Origin: Vicia villosa
Lineage: Eukaryota > Streptophyta > Magnoliopsida > Fabales > Fabaceae
Direction: 5' to 3'
Assembly: GCF_029867415.1 (NCBI RefSeq)
Contig: NW_026705443.1
Coordinates: 372,001-436,000, forward strand
DNA: 64,000 bases
Shown here: piece by piece, positions 32,131 through 45,372 of the stretch
How positions within the stretch are numbered: position 1 is the first letter of the stretch
How the letters are laid out: the number at the start of each line of letters is the position of its first letter
The notes under the pieces: model-generated
Database searches by the model: none
What the model was told of the DNA's origin: nothing
What the model saw: the letters and a program-made list of their open reading frames with translations, nothing else
Translations under genes and position numbers: made by a program

Positions 32131-35100
32131 TGTTACGCGAAGATTTTTCGGTGTTGCCACCTCTTGCGGTGCAATAGAACTTTTAATTTATCCTAACGAG
32201 GAGGAAGGGAAAAAATCTAAATCTACCCTGGGTGTTTAGGTGTGGAGATATCACCTAATACAGATATAGGGTCCGGGAAGTTGGTTACACAGAGGGAAGA
32301 TATTAGCACCCTAAGTATTCGTAGTACTCTACGGGAGCCATTTGCTGTTTGTGTTTGTTTGTTTGCTGCTTGATTACTAGAAAAGTTTCTCCTTTGTGAT
32401 AGGAGAGAGAATGAATTGAAGAGAGACAAATTAACTGACTTTTTTTCTCTGTTTTTTTGCTTGCTCACAGAGATTCCTTGTAAATCTCATGCCTACATAT
32501 CCCTAATGGAAGTCAGAGCTTTTGTAGTACTGGGAACTAATGGGAAAATAGATTGAATTTTATGTGCCTTGTTCAAAGCTCAAGGTTAAAGCTGGAAAAT
32601 GATCTCTGTTTACAGAAAAGAGACAAGTTATCATCTTTAACAGAGAGATATCTCTACTATTCCACCACAAACATTTTTTTGAAGTGATAGAAAGGAGGTT
32701 CTTTTCATAAGAGAGGGACCTTACTTGGATGAAGCAAGTATGCCAGTCACAATCTCTTGAATGAAAGAATAATTTTTTTCAACTATTATGGAAGGATAAC
32801 AACTCTGGATTTTTAAATCAACAGAACATGTCACTTACATCACCTAAATGGGAAAATGATTTGAAAATGATTGATAATTTTTGTTTGTTTGATTGTGGTG
32901 TAATAGGAGAAATGTCTCTTCTGTATAGATGAATCATGTCTCACTTGTATTAGATAGATCTAAATTTTTTGACTGTCTTGTACAAGGACCCAAACTTGAG
33001 GCTTAAATGGCAGTTTGAAACTGACTCTGTTGAAGATGTCTCCACTGGAGATTGTTTTGACTTAAGGGATTTGTATGTGTTCTGTACTAAGCCCAGAATT
33101 GAGGCTAACTCAGAGGGGATATTCTATTGAGTGGAGACTGGTGAATTTTGTTTTTTCTATACTAAGCCCATAATTGAGGTTGATTCACTGAGGAATTGAT
33201 TTCTTTCTTGCATGAAGTCCATGATTGAGGTTAACTCTAAGGGGAGTGGAATACTTCTTGTTTAAAGCCTAAGATTAAAGCTGACTCAACTGGGGAATAA
33301 ATTTGAAAGAATGTATGATAGTTTATTTTGGTGTCTTGTATAAAGCCCAATATTAAGCCTGGCTCTACTGGAAAAAATCCACAGGTTTGAACTCTTTGAC
33401 TGATGGAAGATAATGTTTTTTTTTTGCCTTGTACAAAACCCAAGGTTGAGGTTGATTCTTGCTGAGGAAGAACCCAGATGTTGACACAGCTGGGGAAACA
33501 GATTCAGAGATTTGAATCCTTTTGACTCTTTTGGGGAAAGATGGGTGACTGGTATTTTCCATATCTCTTAGCCCCAAGGATTGACATTGTAAGAGGGTTT
33601 TGAATACTTTAATTATTGTGATTGTGTATTTGAAGGATTTGGATTCTCACAGGAGTCTGGGTAAAGGTGACTAAAGACTTATCCTATGCTTTTAAGAAGC
33701 CTGGGAGTTCTTGCATACAAGCTCAAGAGGAAGCTGGAGGAAATGCTTATAAGAAGCATGTGGGTCCTTGCATTGTGAGCCCAAAATGAGGATTATCGAG
33801 GGTCCCTGTTATAACATAAGAGAAAGTTGTGTTGGCTTGACTAAATTGGCTCTAGGAAAATGAGGTAAGAGGTTTCACCGGGAATAATTCCTCTTGGGTG
33901 GATGTACTCTATTGTTTATCTAAGGGTTTCCAAGATGTTTCACCGAGAATAAATCATATTGTGGCAAGAATCTATGTTATCTAATTAGGAGAGGCTTCAC
34001 CGAGAAGTAATCCTCAATCCTAGGTCATAGTCCTATAATATATATACAATTTATTTGTCTTAAGGTTTTTCTATGACGGAGATCTAAACAGTATATATTC
34101 ACAATTTATATTTGCCAAGGTATTTAAAGCAGTAAATGAAAGTTGTAACAACTTACAGTATGAAGAGGAGGCCCAGGATTAATGTATGTACAGAGCCTTA
34201 TTGAACATTTGAATGTTTTATTGAAAACAGTAGAGTATTTTATTGAAAAGAAAAGGTGTTGGGTCTTATAACTCAAGGAGATGCCCAAAAGATTCTGAGA
34301 TAAGAAAGAAGGAATGGGACTTGTACTCAAGGAGAAGCCCAAATGATTTGAATTGAAAACATATGAGAAGTTTATTGGAAAACAGTTTAAGAGTTTGAAT
34401 TGAAAACAATTTGAAGTTTTGATTGAAAATTGTTTGAAGTTTTAATTGTAAATTGTGTGAAGTTTGAAAAAGAAGAAGAGAAGATTGAGGCTTAATTATA
34501 ACTCTGAAGAGAGGCCCAAATGTCTAAGATCAGTTTCACCGAGAATAATGCCCCTCTTAGTACCAGAGTTTTGTTTTGAAAAAACAAATGAAAAAAATAG
34601 AAGAGAAGGCTTGGGGCTTATAACTCAGAAGAGAAGCCCAAAGGTCTACGAGCAGCTTCACCAGGAATAATGTCCCTCTTAGTACCCGAGATTTAAAAAG
34701 ATGAGAAAGTTTTACAGAAAACAAAGTTCTTTAAAACAGACAAAAGTACAAAGGATGGGGCTTATACTCAAGGAGATGCCCAAATGTATTTGAAAATTGA
34801 AGAAAAATAAAAAGGGTTGGGTCTTACAGTCTTTAAAAATCAAGGGGCCCAATTGTTGATTACTGTTTATGAAAAACAGTTAAAGAAAGATAATATATTT
34901 AGAAAGAAATAAAAAGGGATGAGACTTACACTCTATTAGAGGCCCAAGAATTTGAAAATAAAAAGAGTTGATTTGTGATTGAGGGATGTAGGGTTTTGTT
35001 GATTGAAACCCTGATCGTCTGTCTAATTGAGAGTTTGAAGAAAATAGTTTTAAGAGAAAAAATGAAATAATTAAGGTAAGAAACAATATTTACACTTAAT

Positions 35101-35408
35101 TAAGATCTAAAAGATTAGGGTTTATTCACAAAATTATTTATCAATGATTAGGTTTTGAAAAACCAAAGAAAAATTATATTTTTAAAGTAATAAAAATACT
35201 AAAAAAAAACTTCACTTTTAAACCTAATAAAAAATATCAAATAAATAATATTTTTGTATTTTTTTGGATATTCATAAAATATATATTTAATGAGTAATGT
35301 ACAAAAAATCAATTGAAAATGATTAAATTTAATGGGTGAATCAATTATGTGGAGTTGGTAAAAAAATGAAAGAAAATAGAGGTAAAAATAAGGCTTTGGT
35401 CTTGCCAA

Positions 35409-35463
35409 GGCTTGAACCTACGCCCTTATGATCACCATCCCAAAACATAACCAACTGAGCCAC
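35409..35463 (-). other. tRNA-like (SINE-like) sequence in the outer LTR
   Basis: On the minus strand an A-box-like GTGGCTCAGTTGG (35463-35451) is followed 32 bases later by a B-box-like GGTTCAAGCC (35418-35409), the internal RNA polymerase III promoter pattern. A proper cloverleaf with acceptor stem was not found, so it is not called a tRNA gene. Confidence 0.45.
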
Positions 35464-35810
35464 GTGCACTGCTTGTTTAGCAAATGCACTCAAATTATTA
35501 TATTTTAAAACATTTCAGAGAAATCAAAAAGGAAACACCATGGTGTAGCAACATGCCTTAAAATTTACGTTTAAACGAGTCGCCACCCACTATTTGTTTT
35601 ATGGGCAAGTGAGAAACCCTTAAAAAATAAAAGATTTGGGTAAGTAGGTTAATTAGGCAAAGGGAAGGTGTTAGGAACCCTTTGCCTCCTTTGTACTCAA
35701 GGGGAACCATTTAGTCTTTAGGTTTTTTAAAGAAATGTTTTTTTATAATTGTATAATAGATTAAAAAAATAGGCCTCATATCGGCCAAAAGATAAAACCC
35801 CAAAGATTTT

Positions 35811-36070
35811 GATAGGGTCATTGTAAGATCCAGACAACAATAACCAAAGGCCATAAGCCGTGTATAGCAAAAATAAAATAAAATAAGATAGGGTCATTGT
35901 CAGATCGAGACAACAATGGCCAAAGACCAAAAGTCGTGTGTAGTAAAAATAAGATAGGGTCATTGTCAGATCGAGACATCAATGGCCAAAGGCCAAAAGC
36001 CGTGTATAGTAAAAATAAGATAGGACCATTGTCAGATCGAAACAACAATGGCCAGAGGTCAAAAGGCATT
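35811..36070. repeat. Minisatellite of 66-76-bp units
   Basis: Four units starting 'gatagggtcattgt' at 35811, 35887, 35953 and (as 'gataggaccattgt') 36019. Open frames across it are by-products. Confidence 0.9.
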
Positions 36071-36104
36071 TAAACCAAAATATAGAAACAATAAAATATG
36101 AGGG

Positions 36105-36330
36105 AAAAAAGAAGGCCTCATGTATCATCATTGGCCAAAAAACATTTTTTAAAGGGGGCTCATGTTAAATCATTGGCCAAAACAATGATTTTAAAATAAA
36201 AGAGGCCTCAGATATCGTCATTGGCCAAAAAGTTTTTTGAAAGCAAAAAGGGCCTTATAGCAATCATTGGCCAAAAGTTTAAAAAATGTTTTTAAAATAA
36301 GGGAGGCCTCATATGAAATCATTGGCCAAA
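36105..36330. repeat. Second minisatellite in the same solo LTR
   Basis: Five degenerate units around 'ggcctca ... atcattggccaaaa' spaced 40-70 bp. Confidence 0.8.
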
Positions 36331-36684
36331 AGTTTGAGTTTGAGTTGAGAGATTAGAGTTTGGAAGGGGGGAAGGGTTTGTCGGTTGTTGTCAGTTAATC
36401 AACAACGGCAGGTTAGGATTGTTCAAGACAACCCTAAGACAAACCCTCGAAGGGAGAAGAGAAGCGTAGGAAAATTGAAAAGAAAGTGTGTGTTGGGAAT
36501 GTGTGAAAATTGTACGTGAAGTGAAAAAAAAATCCTCCAATAGGATTGTTAAAGGTCCTATTTATAATGTGAAATTTAGGTTAAAAATACCAAAAGGGAA
36601 ATAACCCAACCCAAAAGGCCCAATTTGACATTTTGAAAATTGGTAATAAAAATAGGAGAAAAAGTGTGAAAATGCCACTTGTGG

Positions 36685-36735
36685 GGTTCAAACCCTTGAC
36701 TTCTTACTTGCAACCATTATTGCTTACCAATTGTG
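36685..36735 (-). other. tRNA-like sequence in the 1571-bp solo LTR
   Basis: Minus strand: A-box-like CACAATTGGTAAGC (36735-36722), then B-box-like GGTTTGAACC (36694-36685). The spacing fits a tRNA, but stems are poor. It lies upstream of the LTR TATA box in LTR orientation. Confidence 0.35.
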
Positions 36736-37985
36736 TGATGCTATTTATTTGAAATAAAACCCAATTGAAAGCATATGAAAGGCGAGTAAATATTTGTTAT
36801 TTAAAAAATATATAAATAATTTTCAAGTAAACTATTATATTTTTTAAACAAATTATTACAAAAATCCAAAAATATTGTAAATAAACTAAGAAAATTTATA
36901 AAATCCAAGTTTAAAAATGATTTTGAATTTTGAAATGGGGCCTCATATTTTATGAATAATAAGCCCAATAAAATACACACTTTTATTTAATGTATACCCC
37001 CTTTTTATAATCTTGGTCAAACTTATATACATATATATTTAAATACATACGTATTTTAAATGATGTGCCAATAAGAAGGGACAGGTCTGAGTGGGTCAAA
37101 TTTGGGGTATGACACATGGTCGACTTCAACCTTGATCTTTTGGATTTTTAAATTTTTGAACTCTCTCATTTCTCAACCAAATTCTATTATCCAAACATGA
37201 AACTTGTTCTAAATTGTCTCACGATTTCAAAAATGTAACTAACATAAATTTATATTAACTATGGCTCTCTAATTTCTTAGAAAATACTAAGAACCCTAAA
37301 ACTTTAAAATAAAATTAAAAGATGATAATGATGAATAAATGAATGATAATAGAGGGATTTTGATCCTCTCATGATGCTGAACAAGATGGTATCGAGTTTT
37401 ATTGAAAAGGATACGAGAATCATGCAGTTTGAGTTTGAACTACTAACCTCTGAAATTGGAAATTGAAGGTTATGATAAAGGGCTCCCAACAATGTTTTGA
37501 TGATTGGAATAGCTTCTTGGAACCTCAAGGATTCTAGAGGAGTGCTTACTTCACCTTGAATGTCTCTGAATTTCTCTACTTGATTCCTCTTGCAAGAGCT
37601 TGAAGTGAAAATGGAAGATGATGATTCAGCTGTTACAGAAGTGTTGCAGGCATCTGGATAGCTTCCTTAGACCTTAAGGAATATGTTGAGGTGCTCCAAT
37701 TGGTTTGACACCCTCAGAATCCTTCTACCCGACTCCACTTGCTCAAGCTCCAAGTTGAAAGTGGATATGGTGATCCTGCACTTACAGAGCTGGAAAGAGG
37801 ACTTGGATCACTTCTATATAGCACATATGAAGTGTTAGAATGCTTACTTTCAAGGGAGAAGCTCTGGTTTGAAGAATTCACTTCTTCTTTCCAAGAGATC
37901 TTTTGAAAACCATAAGCCAAAGAGAGAAATGGAGAAAGCAAGAACATAAGTTACTTTGGTGTGATTTTGAATGAAAATGAGCCCT

Positions 37986-37995
37986 CTATTTATAG
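37986..37995 (-). promoter_or_regulatory. TATA box of the outer LTR
   Basis: CTATAAATAG on the minus strand followed by 'agggctcat', a strong plant TATA context within the LTR. Confidence 0.55.
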
Positions 37996-40419
37996 GCAAT
38001 TGGACTAAGGTAGTAGAAGAGTGATGCAAGCATAGTGAGGTCACTTTGAATGAAACTTAGGAATGAAGAAATATGGAATATCTTGAAATGCAATGATGGC
38101 TTTTTTGGTTCCAATTGATCCAAGCCCTAGCCTTTGATTTAATCTGATCTTGAAGATCATTTCTGATGTTTAGAGGCATCCCAATTGGCTTTGGAAAGAT
38201 TCCTTTGATGATTCACCAATTTTTCATAAATTTCATTTTGTAATCATTACATAATCACATGGTTTTTTTGAAAATTCTTGTACTTGGTGTAATTGATGCA
38301 ATGACATATTTGATTCCATTTGATCTCTTATGATATCACATGAATAAAGATGAACCAATTGGTAGAGGTACTTGCACAAAATTGGCAAAATGCAAAGTTG
38401 GTCATGCCTTAAAATCTAACTTAAAGGGCCTTACTTCCACCATGCATAACTCTTTGTTCAAATTGATTTAGGACTCTTTTGAAATATTAGATGATGTACT
38501 TCAATTCACTTGTTTGGTGTTTCCTCAAAATCATTAGGGAACTTGGTGAAAATTGGCCATGATGTTAAGAAAAAAAACAAGGGTTAAACACTTAGAAATT
38601 TTCTAAGTGTTTTTGGAAAGAACTTCATGAACCCATATCTCTTAAATGGTTGATCTTTTGAGGAAATGTTGTATGTGACAAAGTTGTTTATTGGATCAAG
38701 ATTTACAACTTTTATGTTGGAAGTTTTTTTGCAGTTTGTACTTGAAAAGGAAGTTACTTGCCCATGAAGATATGACAAAAACACTCGAAAACACTTGGAA
38801 TTTTTCTAAGTCTTTGAAATTTCCGACTTTGACTTTTGTTGACTTTTTTATTCTTGATTAATTTTCTTGATTTTTCTTGGTCAAATGGCTTCAATAATCA
38901 TATGTTGATGATTTTGATCTTCAAAAGCCCATAGTTGAACAAATTTCTAAAAAGTCAAAGGTGATCTCCAACAGTTGACTTTTCTAAATGAACTGTATTC
39001 TTGGAGATTTCTAATGAATCAAGCTCTCCTCTTTGGATGAGTGATGTGAGTGGATTATATCGAAGCATTAGAGGTCCTTGAGCTATTATTTGAGCCATGG
39101 GATCTTATTTTGGTCAAAAGTCAACTCTCCAGGTGAATTAGGTCAAAAACCCTAATTATGGACCAGATGAAATTGAGAGTTGTTGAACTTGTATTGAAGT
39201 GTATCTTGCATTAGATATTGATGTAGGAATCATTTGAAGATGGGTGAGCTCTTTGGATCATGCTTTGAAGCTTTATGAATCTTCCCAAGTGAAAGCTCTG
39301 ATTTCAATCCCTTATAGGCTCAAAACTCTAATCTAGTGCTTTTGATGGACTTGATGTAACGCCCGGAAATTTATTTATTCGCTTAATTTAGACGTTTGTG
39401 ATATTTATTGAATTTTTTGCGTTTTGGGGCGATTTAGTCGGTATTAGTTCGGGATAGCGGATCAACATTTAATCAGAAATTTTAATATTTTTAGTATTAG
39501 AAATATTAATAAGCTAATATGTAGCGTTTTGTGAATTTTCTGAGTATTTAATTAGACCGTAAATATGAATTATTGAGTATTAACCCGGTATATTAAATAA
39601 TCAGATATTATTGTTTTATGGAATAACAGTGGAATATTATTAGAAGTAGTAATTTGACTTATTTATTTTATGTTAAGGAGAATTTTGGGCCTATTTTATT
39701 TAAGTGGGAAATAGAAATATGATGTTAGTATGTTAAGCCCAAATATGAAATTAAATGGAAAATAGGTTTTAGTTGAGTGTCAAAAACCAGAAGAAAAAAA
39801 ATAGAGAGAAAGTCATTTGGGAGAAAGAAAGAAAACTAGGGTTTTAGAGGGAAGAAGGAGGTCAAAGGGGAGGTTCCATTCAAGTGCTATTTTTCTCAAA
39901 TTTCTCCAAGAATCCATTAGAGCTGCACTCAATCCAAGGTAAGGTTGGGGTTCTCTTTCTATAATAGGACTTATGAAACCTTATATGTTGGGAATTAGGG
40001 TATGAAGTTGTCGTTAATTGTTTCTCTGTTATTGCTGTAATTGTTTTTGCTGTATTGGGTTTGGAAAAGAAAAATGATAAAACTGTTGATGTTGCCGTAT
40101 TGTATTAAATTTAAAACAAGAATTTAAAACTGTTGTTGTACTGTTATTGCCGGCACAAGCTGTCATACCCCAATTTTTGACCCTAAGATCATACATCAAT
40201 TGCATTCAATCATCAATCAAGAGCACCATTGTGAAGCTTTATCTTTGATACTGTGATTATCTCTGAGGGGAATTATCGAGCATTTATAGTTTTTTATTTG
40301 TTTATACTAACCAAAAAATCAAAAATATATGTTTTGTCTCTTTTGTTTATATTTTACAGGTGAAAGATCGGGCAAAAATCAAAACAGTGCAAGAAAACAA
40401 TTTTTGAAAATTTGAAGGT

Positions 40420-41247
40420 GGAAATCGATTTACCCTTGTGGGAAATCGATTTCCTGTGCGCAAAATTCAAAAAAATATAAGAGGGAAGCTTGACATCATT
40501 TTGGCACCTTTTTATTTGATCTTTTTATCAATTTTCCACCTCATCAAAATTAACTCATTCATTAAACCCTCTTTAACCCCATTTTACCACTTTTTACCAT
40601 TTAATTGCCACTTTAATCACCAATTAAACACAAGTTAATCACCAAACACAAAAAGACCAATTTGCCACTACTCTTGCTCCAACTCTATAAATAGAGCCCT
40701 CTACTCTCTCATTTCTCAAGCTTGGAGAGCCAAAAAATTGCTTGCAAATTCATTTCTCACCCTTTCCAAAACCCTCACCCAAAGTTCATTTTCATAAGAT
40801 TAGTAAGGTTCACATTGAATCTTGCTAATTTTGAACTAAGCCTCCTACATTTCACTCTTTTCTTTGATTGTTCATCTCCATACTTGAAGGATCTACACTT
40901 TGTGCTTGTTCTTGAAGCTACTTCAACACTTTGATTCAAGAATTGGTAAATTTCTCAATTCTAAGATGTAGATCTTTGTTGCTTGTGTTCAATGCATCTT
41001 TGATGCTATATTGGTGCTATTTGATGGTGATTTGATGGAAAATTCGTGCTCCTATGGATATGTGATCATAAGGTGTTTGTATGTTTGCCTAAATCAAGTT
41101 TCAAAGTTCATAATGCTGTTTTTTTGAAAACTGTGCGCAGGAAATCAATTTCCTACAGAGGGAAATCGATTTCCACTCTGTTTTTTGCGCCCAAAACTGA
41201 ACTCTGCACTCAGGAAATCGATTTCCTACAGAGGTAAATCGATTTCC
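40420..41247. repeat. Six copies of a 14-bp palindrome GGAAATCGATTTCC
   Basis: Positions 40420 (one end mismatch), 40441, 41140 (one mismatch in the core), 41161, 41213 and 41233 (one mismatch). Three are perfect. They form three close pairs, one pair upstream and two pairs downstream of the TATA box. Confidence 0.9.
40685..40694 (+). promoter_or_regulatory. TATA box of the 3236-bp LTR
   Basis: CTATAAATAG in 'caactctataaatagagccc', followed by a CT-rich stretch likely to hold the transcription start. Confidence 0.65.
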
Positions 41248-41300
41248 AGTAAGGCAGAATGTGTTTTTTGCCTTTTTTATGCTTGTTTTGGCTTCCTACT

Positions 41301-41550
41301 TCCTCCACTTCATTAATATCATTGGATCTAGGATGTTGATAGGTTTGAAATGACCTAATCCATAATATTAGATGAATGATATTAATGATAGTGTGAGTTG
41401 ATTATCTTTTGTGAATTTTATTCTTCTTCCTCCATTTCATTAATATCATTGGATTTAGGATGTTGATAGGTTTGAAAGAACCAAATCCATAATATTAGAT
41501 GAATGATATTAATGATAGTGTGAGTTGATTATCTTTATGCATTTTATCTT
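41301..41550 (+). repeat. 127-bp tandem duplication
   Basis: Units begin at 41301 and 41428 and share 'ttcattaatatcattggat', 'ggatgttgataggtttgaaa' and 'gaatgatattaatgatagtg'. Few differences, so fairly recent. Confidence 0.9.
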
Positions 41551-44500
41551 CTCCTTCTCCTTTTTTTCTTTTGATCGATGAAAGTCTTAATACTTTGAGA
41601 ATTCTTATGGATTCTTAGTAAAGACTAGATCGTTACCTATTTTCTTTTCGTGCGGTATTGCTTTCGGAAGGCGATCTACATATCGTTCTTCTCGCGTGCA
41701 TTAGCACATAAAGTTTTGACCGGCCTCGTTGTAGGGTGATTTCTACATAAATCACTTGGCGATCTGCTTAACATAGCGCAATATTTCGTGTCCCGAATAA
41801 AAAAAGATCAAACATGGAAGAGAATTGTATGCGGTTGATTTAAGACTTGTGGAGGTTTTTATCGTGTAGTCGCTATGATTCTATCAAGCTTCTGATAAAC
41901 CCCATTGAATTTAAATCCGAGTACATCATTCACTCACCATAGATCTTCCTACTAACTTTGATAACATACTTGACAAGTTTCAAGATGGTTATCTTTAACA
42001 CTTAACAACTAACTTTAATTTCCGCACCTTTACTATACCGCTCTTTATATTACCGCTCTTTATATTTCTCGCTTTATCGCTTTACTTTATCATTTCATCA
42101 TATTTACTTTCCGTCATTTTCTCTTTGTCCACTTGGACATATGTTTATGCTTCTGTTATTTTTCTTTTGTCCACTTGGACCATACTTTATTTTTTTCGCT
42201 AAAACACTAATAAATAACCAAAATCTAAAAAATACATAAGGCCCTCTTTGGACTATCAGTTACTATCCCTAGCGCTTTGGAGATTCGGACTTATGGACCT
42301 AGTATCTCTGGACTCATTCTATTACTATCCTGTGATTGTTCTGTCTGTCTGGCATTGTTCTGTTGTATGTTTATGTGTGCAGGTATTTACTTGAAAGCCC
42401 TTGATGGTTAATTCCAAGGCATTGATATAAGGATTTTACCCGAAAACAGCCGTTACTCTGCCCAATTTTCGTCAGAATCTTAATGTGCTTAATGAAAAAT
42501 GGTGCTAAGACAATAAGTTCATCTGGATCTCCAAGTGTTAATGTGTTGGTATTGATAAATCCAAAGGATGGGAAAACTACCTTGGCTCTTAATGTCAAGT
42601 GTTGGCTTCTTATTCGGTTAGACCGTTTCTTTCCTTAGCTTTTATTTTATGCATTAGGTTAGCCTCTTCATCTCCTCTCATTCTTAAATTTTCAAAATCT
42701 TCTCCCTTTTTCCAAAATATTCTTATGTTTGCAAATCTTTTCAAAACTTTTTTTCTTAAAAATATCTTTCGCCCTTAGTGGCTTTTCTTCAAAAGTTTAG
42801 ACACCGTTAATTGTCGAAACGAGTGGTTATACCCCACGATTTTGAAATTGATTGATAATAACGAGATCTTTTCCGCGTGAGAGAGCTAGTGGCATACTCG
42901 TTGATTTTATCCGAGTTGGCGCCCTTCTTTCATTTGCGATGCAAAGAACTTGTTTGTTCTCATGCTCAAGATCAATGGCTGAGTATTTCTCTCTAACGAC
43001 AACAAAGTGTTTATTCGTTTTAAAAACTTTTTTTCCCAAAAGCGGAACTACATTAGCTCTGACTTCTCCATTGCACCGAGGAGGTATGTAGGCCCAAAGC
43101 TTAACGCTTTGCCGAGCTTATTTTGAAAATAAAACAAACCGTTTTTTAGCGCACACACAACACAGATTTTCAAAAAGGTTCCCGTGGAGTACCACGGATA
43201 TGAGGGGTGCTTTAAACCTTCCCCTCATATAATCAACACCCGTACCTGAGATCTCTTTCTTGTTTTAAAAACAAAACTTTGGATTTTACGTTCTTTTCCC
43301 TTTTCCTTTGAAAAAATAAAGCGCGGTGGCGATTTCAAAACGGATTATTGATTCGAGTCAATCCCATGGCTTCGATGTCAGATTTTCCCCGCTACACAAG
43401 CCATTTGGCGGTCGGCACTTGTGTAGACGGACGACAAGTGCTGTTTTGGTTTCTTTTATTATTATAATAGTATGTATAAGTATTTTATTATTATAATAGT
43501 ATGTATAAGTATGAAACACTTTTACCTGCTATTTCTAAACATGATTGCCCTGCTATGCCTCATTATTTTATATGGGAACACTTCTAATTAATTTTATATG
43601 ACATTCATATGGGTAGTATGTATATGTATGAAACACCCACCTTGCCATATGAGCTCATTTACTTGGTTCGGCTACTTGGTTCGGCTACTTTATATTTGCT
43701 TGCTGTAAGTACTATTTTCCATGTATTTATAAATCACCTAAGATATATATAATGGTGTAAATGATAGAAATAAATCATAATGATATGGAATATACTTAGA
43801 AACAGTAGGATAGGATGTGTGTAATATAGGATTAATAAAATGCAAAACAGTCCTGTTTGATCGAAATAGCCAAATTAAGCGGTATAATTAGTTGTCCGGA
43901 ATTTGATGAAAATTTACGTGGTAGCTAAGTTTAATTAGTACATGAACGTGGTGGTGTTCTTTTGTCTAAATTGTGATATTAATCGGTCGATTAAATTAAT
44001 AGTTGAATTAATTTTTTATAACCCTATTTAATTGGAATAAACTTGAACTTATATTAACTATTCGTTTTAGCGGTAATAATTTGACCATGAATGTGATTGT
44101 TGTGAATATTTTTGTGATTCTTTTGCTAATGGTATCGTCCGTTAATTTGATGAATTGTCAGAATTATTCCGTTGTTGTGTGAAGTTGTTGTATTATGTGT
44201 GAAGTGTAGTACCTTTAATAATCGGTAATAATTGTGATATGGGTGTGTGCCTTGTGATGAATATTTTTGTGAAGTAAATGATGATGATGGTGTTGTGTGA
44301 TGTTCGGTCCATCGAGTCGCATACATTTGCATATATATTGTGACGGCCTGGATTGGCAAAATAGTGACGAAGGCTTATGCCTTGTGCCTCTGAATTGGGC
44401 AATTGGTGACGGGGGCTGAAGCTCCGATTGGTACCACATGCATATACATGAGTCATGTCTCATGTGTCTTATGTGATTTATACATTGTGACGTTTTGTGA

Positions 44501-45372
44501 ATATATTGTTATTGTATCTTTGTGACTTGTTATATGACGGAAGTATGTGAATTGTGAATTAATGACTTTGTGAATAGTATGATGATATCGTACTTCTGAT
44601 GAATGTGATTAACCGCATATGTCTAATTTCCAATATATAGTTTATCATGTGCCCGATTATATGAATTGATATCTCAACCTTTCTTTGTTTCGCCGTTGCC
44701 TTTATATTGGTAACATGCAGGTGATTCGCATTGAGAGGAGGTTAGTCGAGTTGGTCTTGAGTCGTTGTCGTTCTGATACGTAGCACTCGGGGGGGCGAAC
44801 GTTTTGATTTACTTGCTTTTGAATTATTATGTTTTGGAAAATACTTGAGTTGTCTTTTGAAGATTGCCACTTTAATTGTGTTAATTGTTGAATTATGATG
44901 CTATGAATCTTTGAACTAATTGTTGAGTTTCCGTTGCACTTCTATGAAAGTTAATTCATGTTAATGACTATTATTTGATGTTTTCAGTCCTTCCGTATTT
45001 GTGAATGCTATGTATCCGCTTTATGCGACGAGGTGAATTGCTTTTGAGAATGATTATGTGATACCTCAATTGTTTGTTTGTGAATTTTTATACTCTGATT
45101 TTGTTAAATTTCGTGGGTAGAATTGGGGTGTTACACTTGAAGCTTGATGCCTTGAGATTGGGGATCATGAAACATTTTGAGCCCTATGATTGTGTTGAGG
45201 ATCAATTCAACCATTGATTGATTCTTTGCCTGAATTTCCTGGCTTGAAACCCTAATCTGAGTACCTGGTGAATAAGTGACTGCTCTGGATATCTGTTTTG
45301 AGTTGATGGAGTGGTTGAAAAGTTTATATGAAGTGACATCTCAGAGGGGGGGTCAAAAATTTGGGTATGACA

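Larger units (their letters stand above)
35544..37114 (-). mobile_element. Solo LTR, 1571 bp, TSD CATGG
   Basis: Starts TGTCATACCCCAAATTTGAC at 37114 and ends GGCATGTTGCTACA at 35544 (minus strand), with a perfect target duplication CATGG at 35539-35543 and 37115-37119. It has TATAAATAG on the minus strand at about 36558-36566, and the 3' phrase 'ggtggcgactcg' common to related LTRs here. Nothing internal to an LTR element is left, so it arose by LTR-LTR recombination. Two minisatellite blocks occupy 35811-36330. Confidence 0.93.
40161..43396 (+). mobile_element. Solo LTR, 3236 bp, TSD CAAGC
   Basis: Starts TGTCATACCCCAATTTTTGA and ends CCCCGCTACA, with perfect target duplication CAAGC (40156-40160 and 43397-43401). 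It contains a TATA box, six palindromic GGAAATCGATTTCC-type motifs, a 127-bp tandem duplication and two copies of 'tttgtccacttggac'. It shares its central part (about 41810-42200) with the LTR at 53217-57699 and its 3' third with 7344-8763. It is the innermost layer of the nest. Confidence 0.93.
39355..45135 (+). mobile_element. LTR of the TGTAACGCC family, TSD CTTGA, interrupted by another LTR
   Basis: TGTAACGCCCGG at 39355 and GGGGTGTTACA ending at 45135, with perfect target duplication CTTGA (39350-39354 and 45136-45140). After removal of the 40161-43396 insertion and its TSD copy, about 2.5 kb remain. It is colinear in reverse with 24714-27654. No PBS, PPT or coding region, so a solo LTR. 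Confidence 0.92.
32131..45372 (-). mobile_element. Outer solo LTR (Ogre/Tat-like), carrying nested insertions
   Basis: Minus-strand LTR starting TGTCATACCCAAATTTTTGA at 45372 and ending ...CTTCGCGTAACA at 32131. The flanks ATAGT (32126-32130) and AGAGT (45373-45377) are a one-mismatch target duplication. The interrupted module elsewhere reads 'aatagtaaacttcaaa', confirming the join. Removing the inserts at 35544-37114 and 39355-45135 leaves about 5.9 kb, a size known for Ogre-type LTRs of Fabeae. A TATA box lies at 37986-37995. It contains repeated wording ('aactcagaagagaagccca', 'ttcaccgagaataat') but no coding region, PBS or PPT. Family name is inference from size and termini. Confidence 0.8.

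Noticed and set aside
35409..35463. A tRNA gene
   Set aside because: A- and B-box-like motifs are present but acceptor and anticodon stems do not form; reported only as tRNA-like.
44126..44463. Minus-strand open frames matching a frame at 25621-26043
   Set aside because: The match reflects shared LTR sequence in both places, not a conserved protein; the frames contain no domain.
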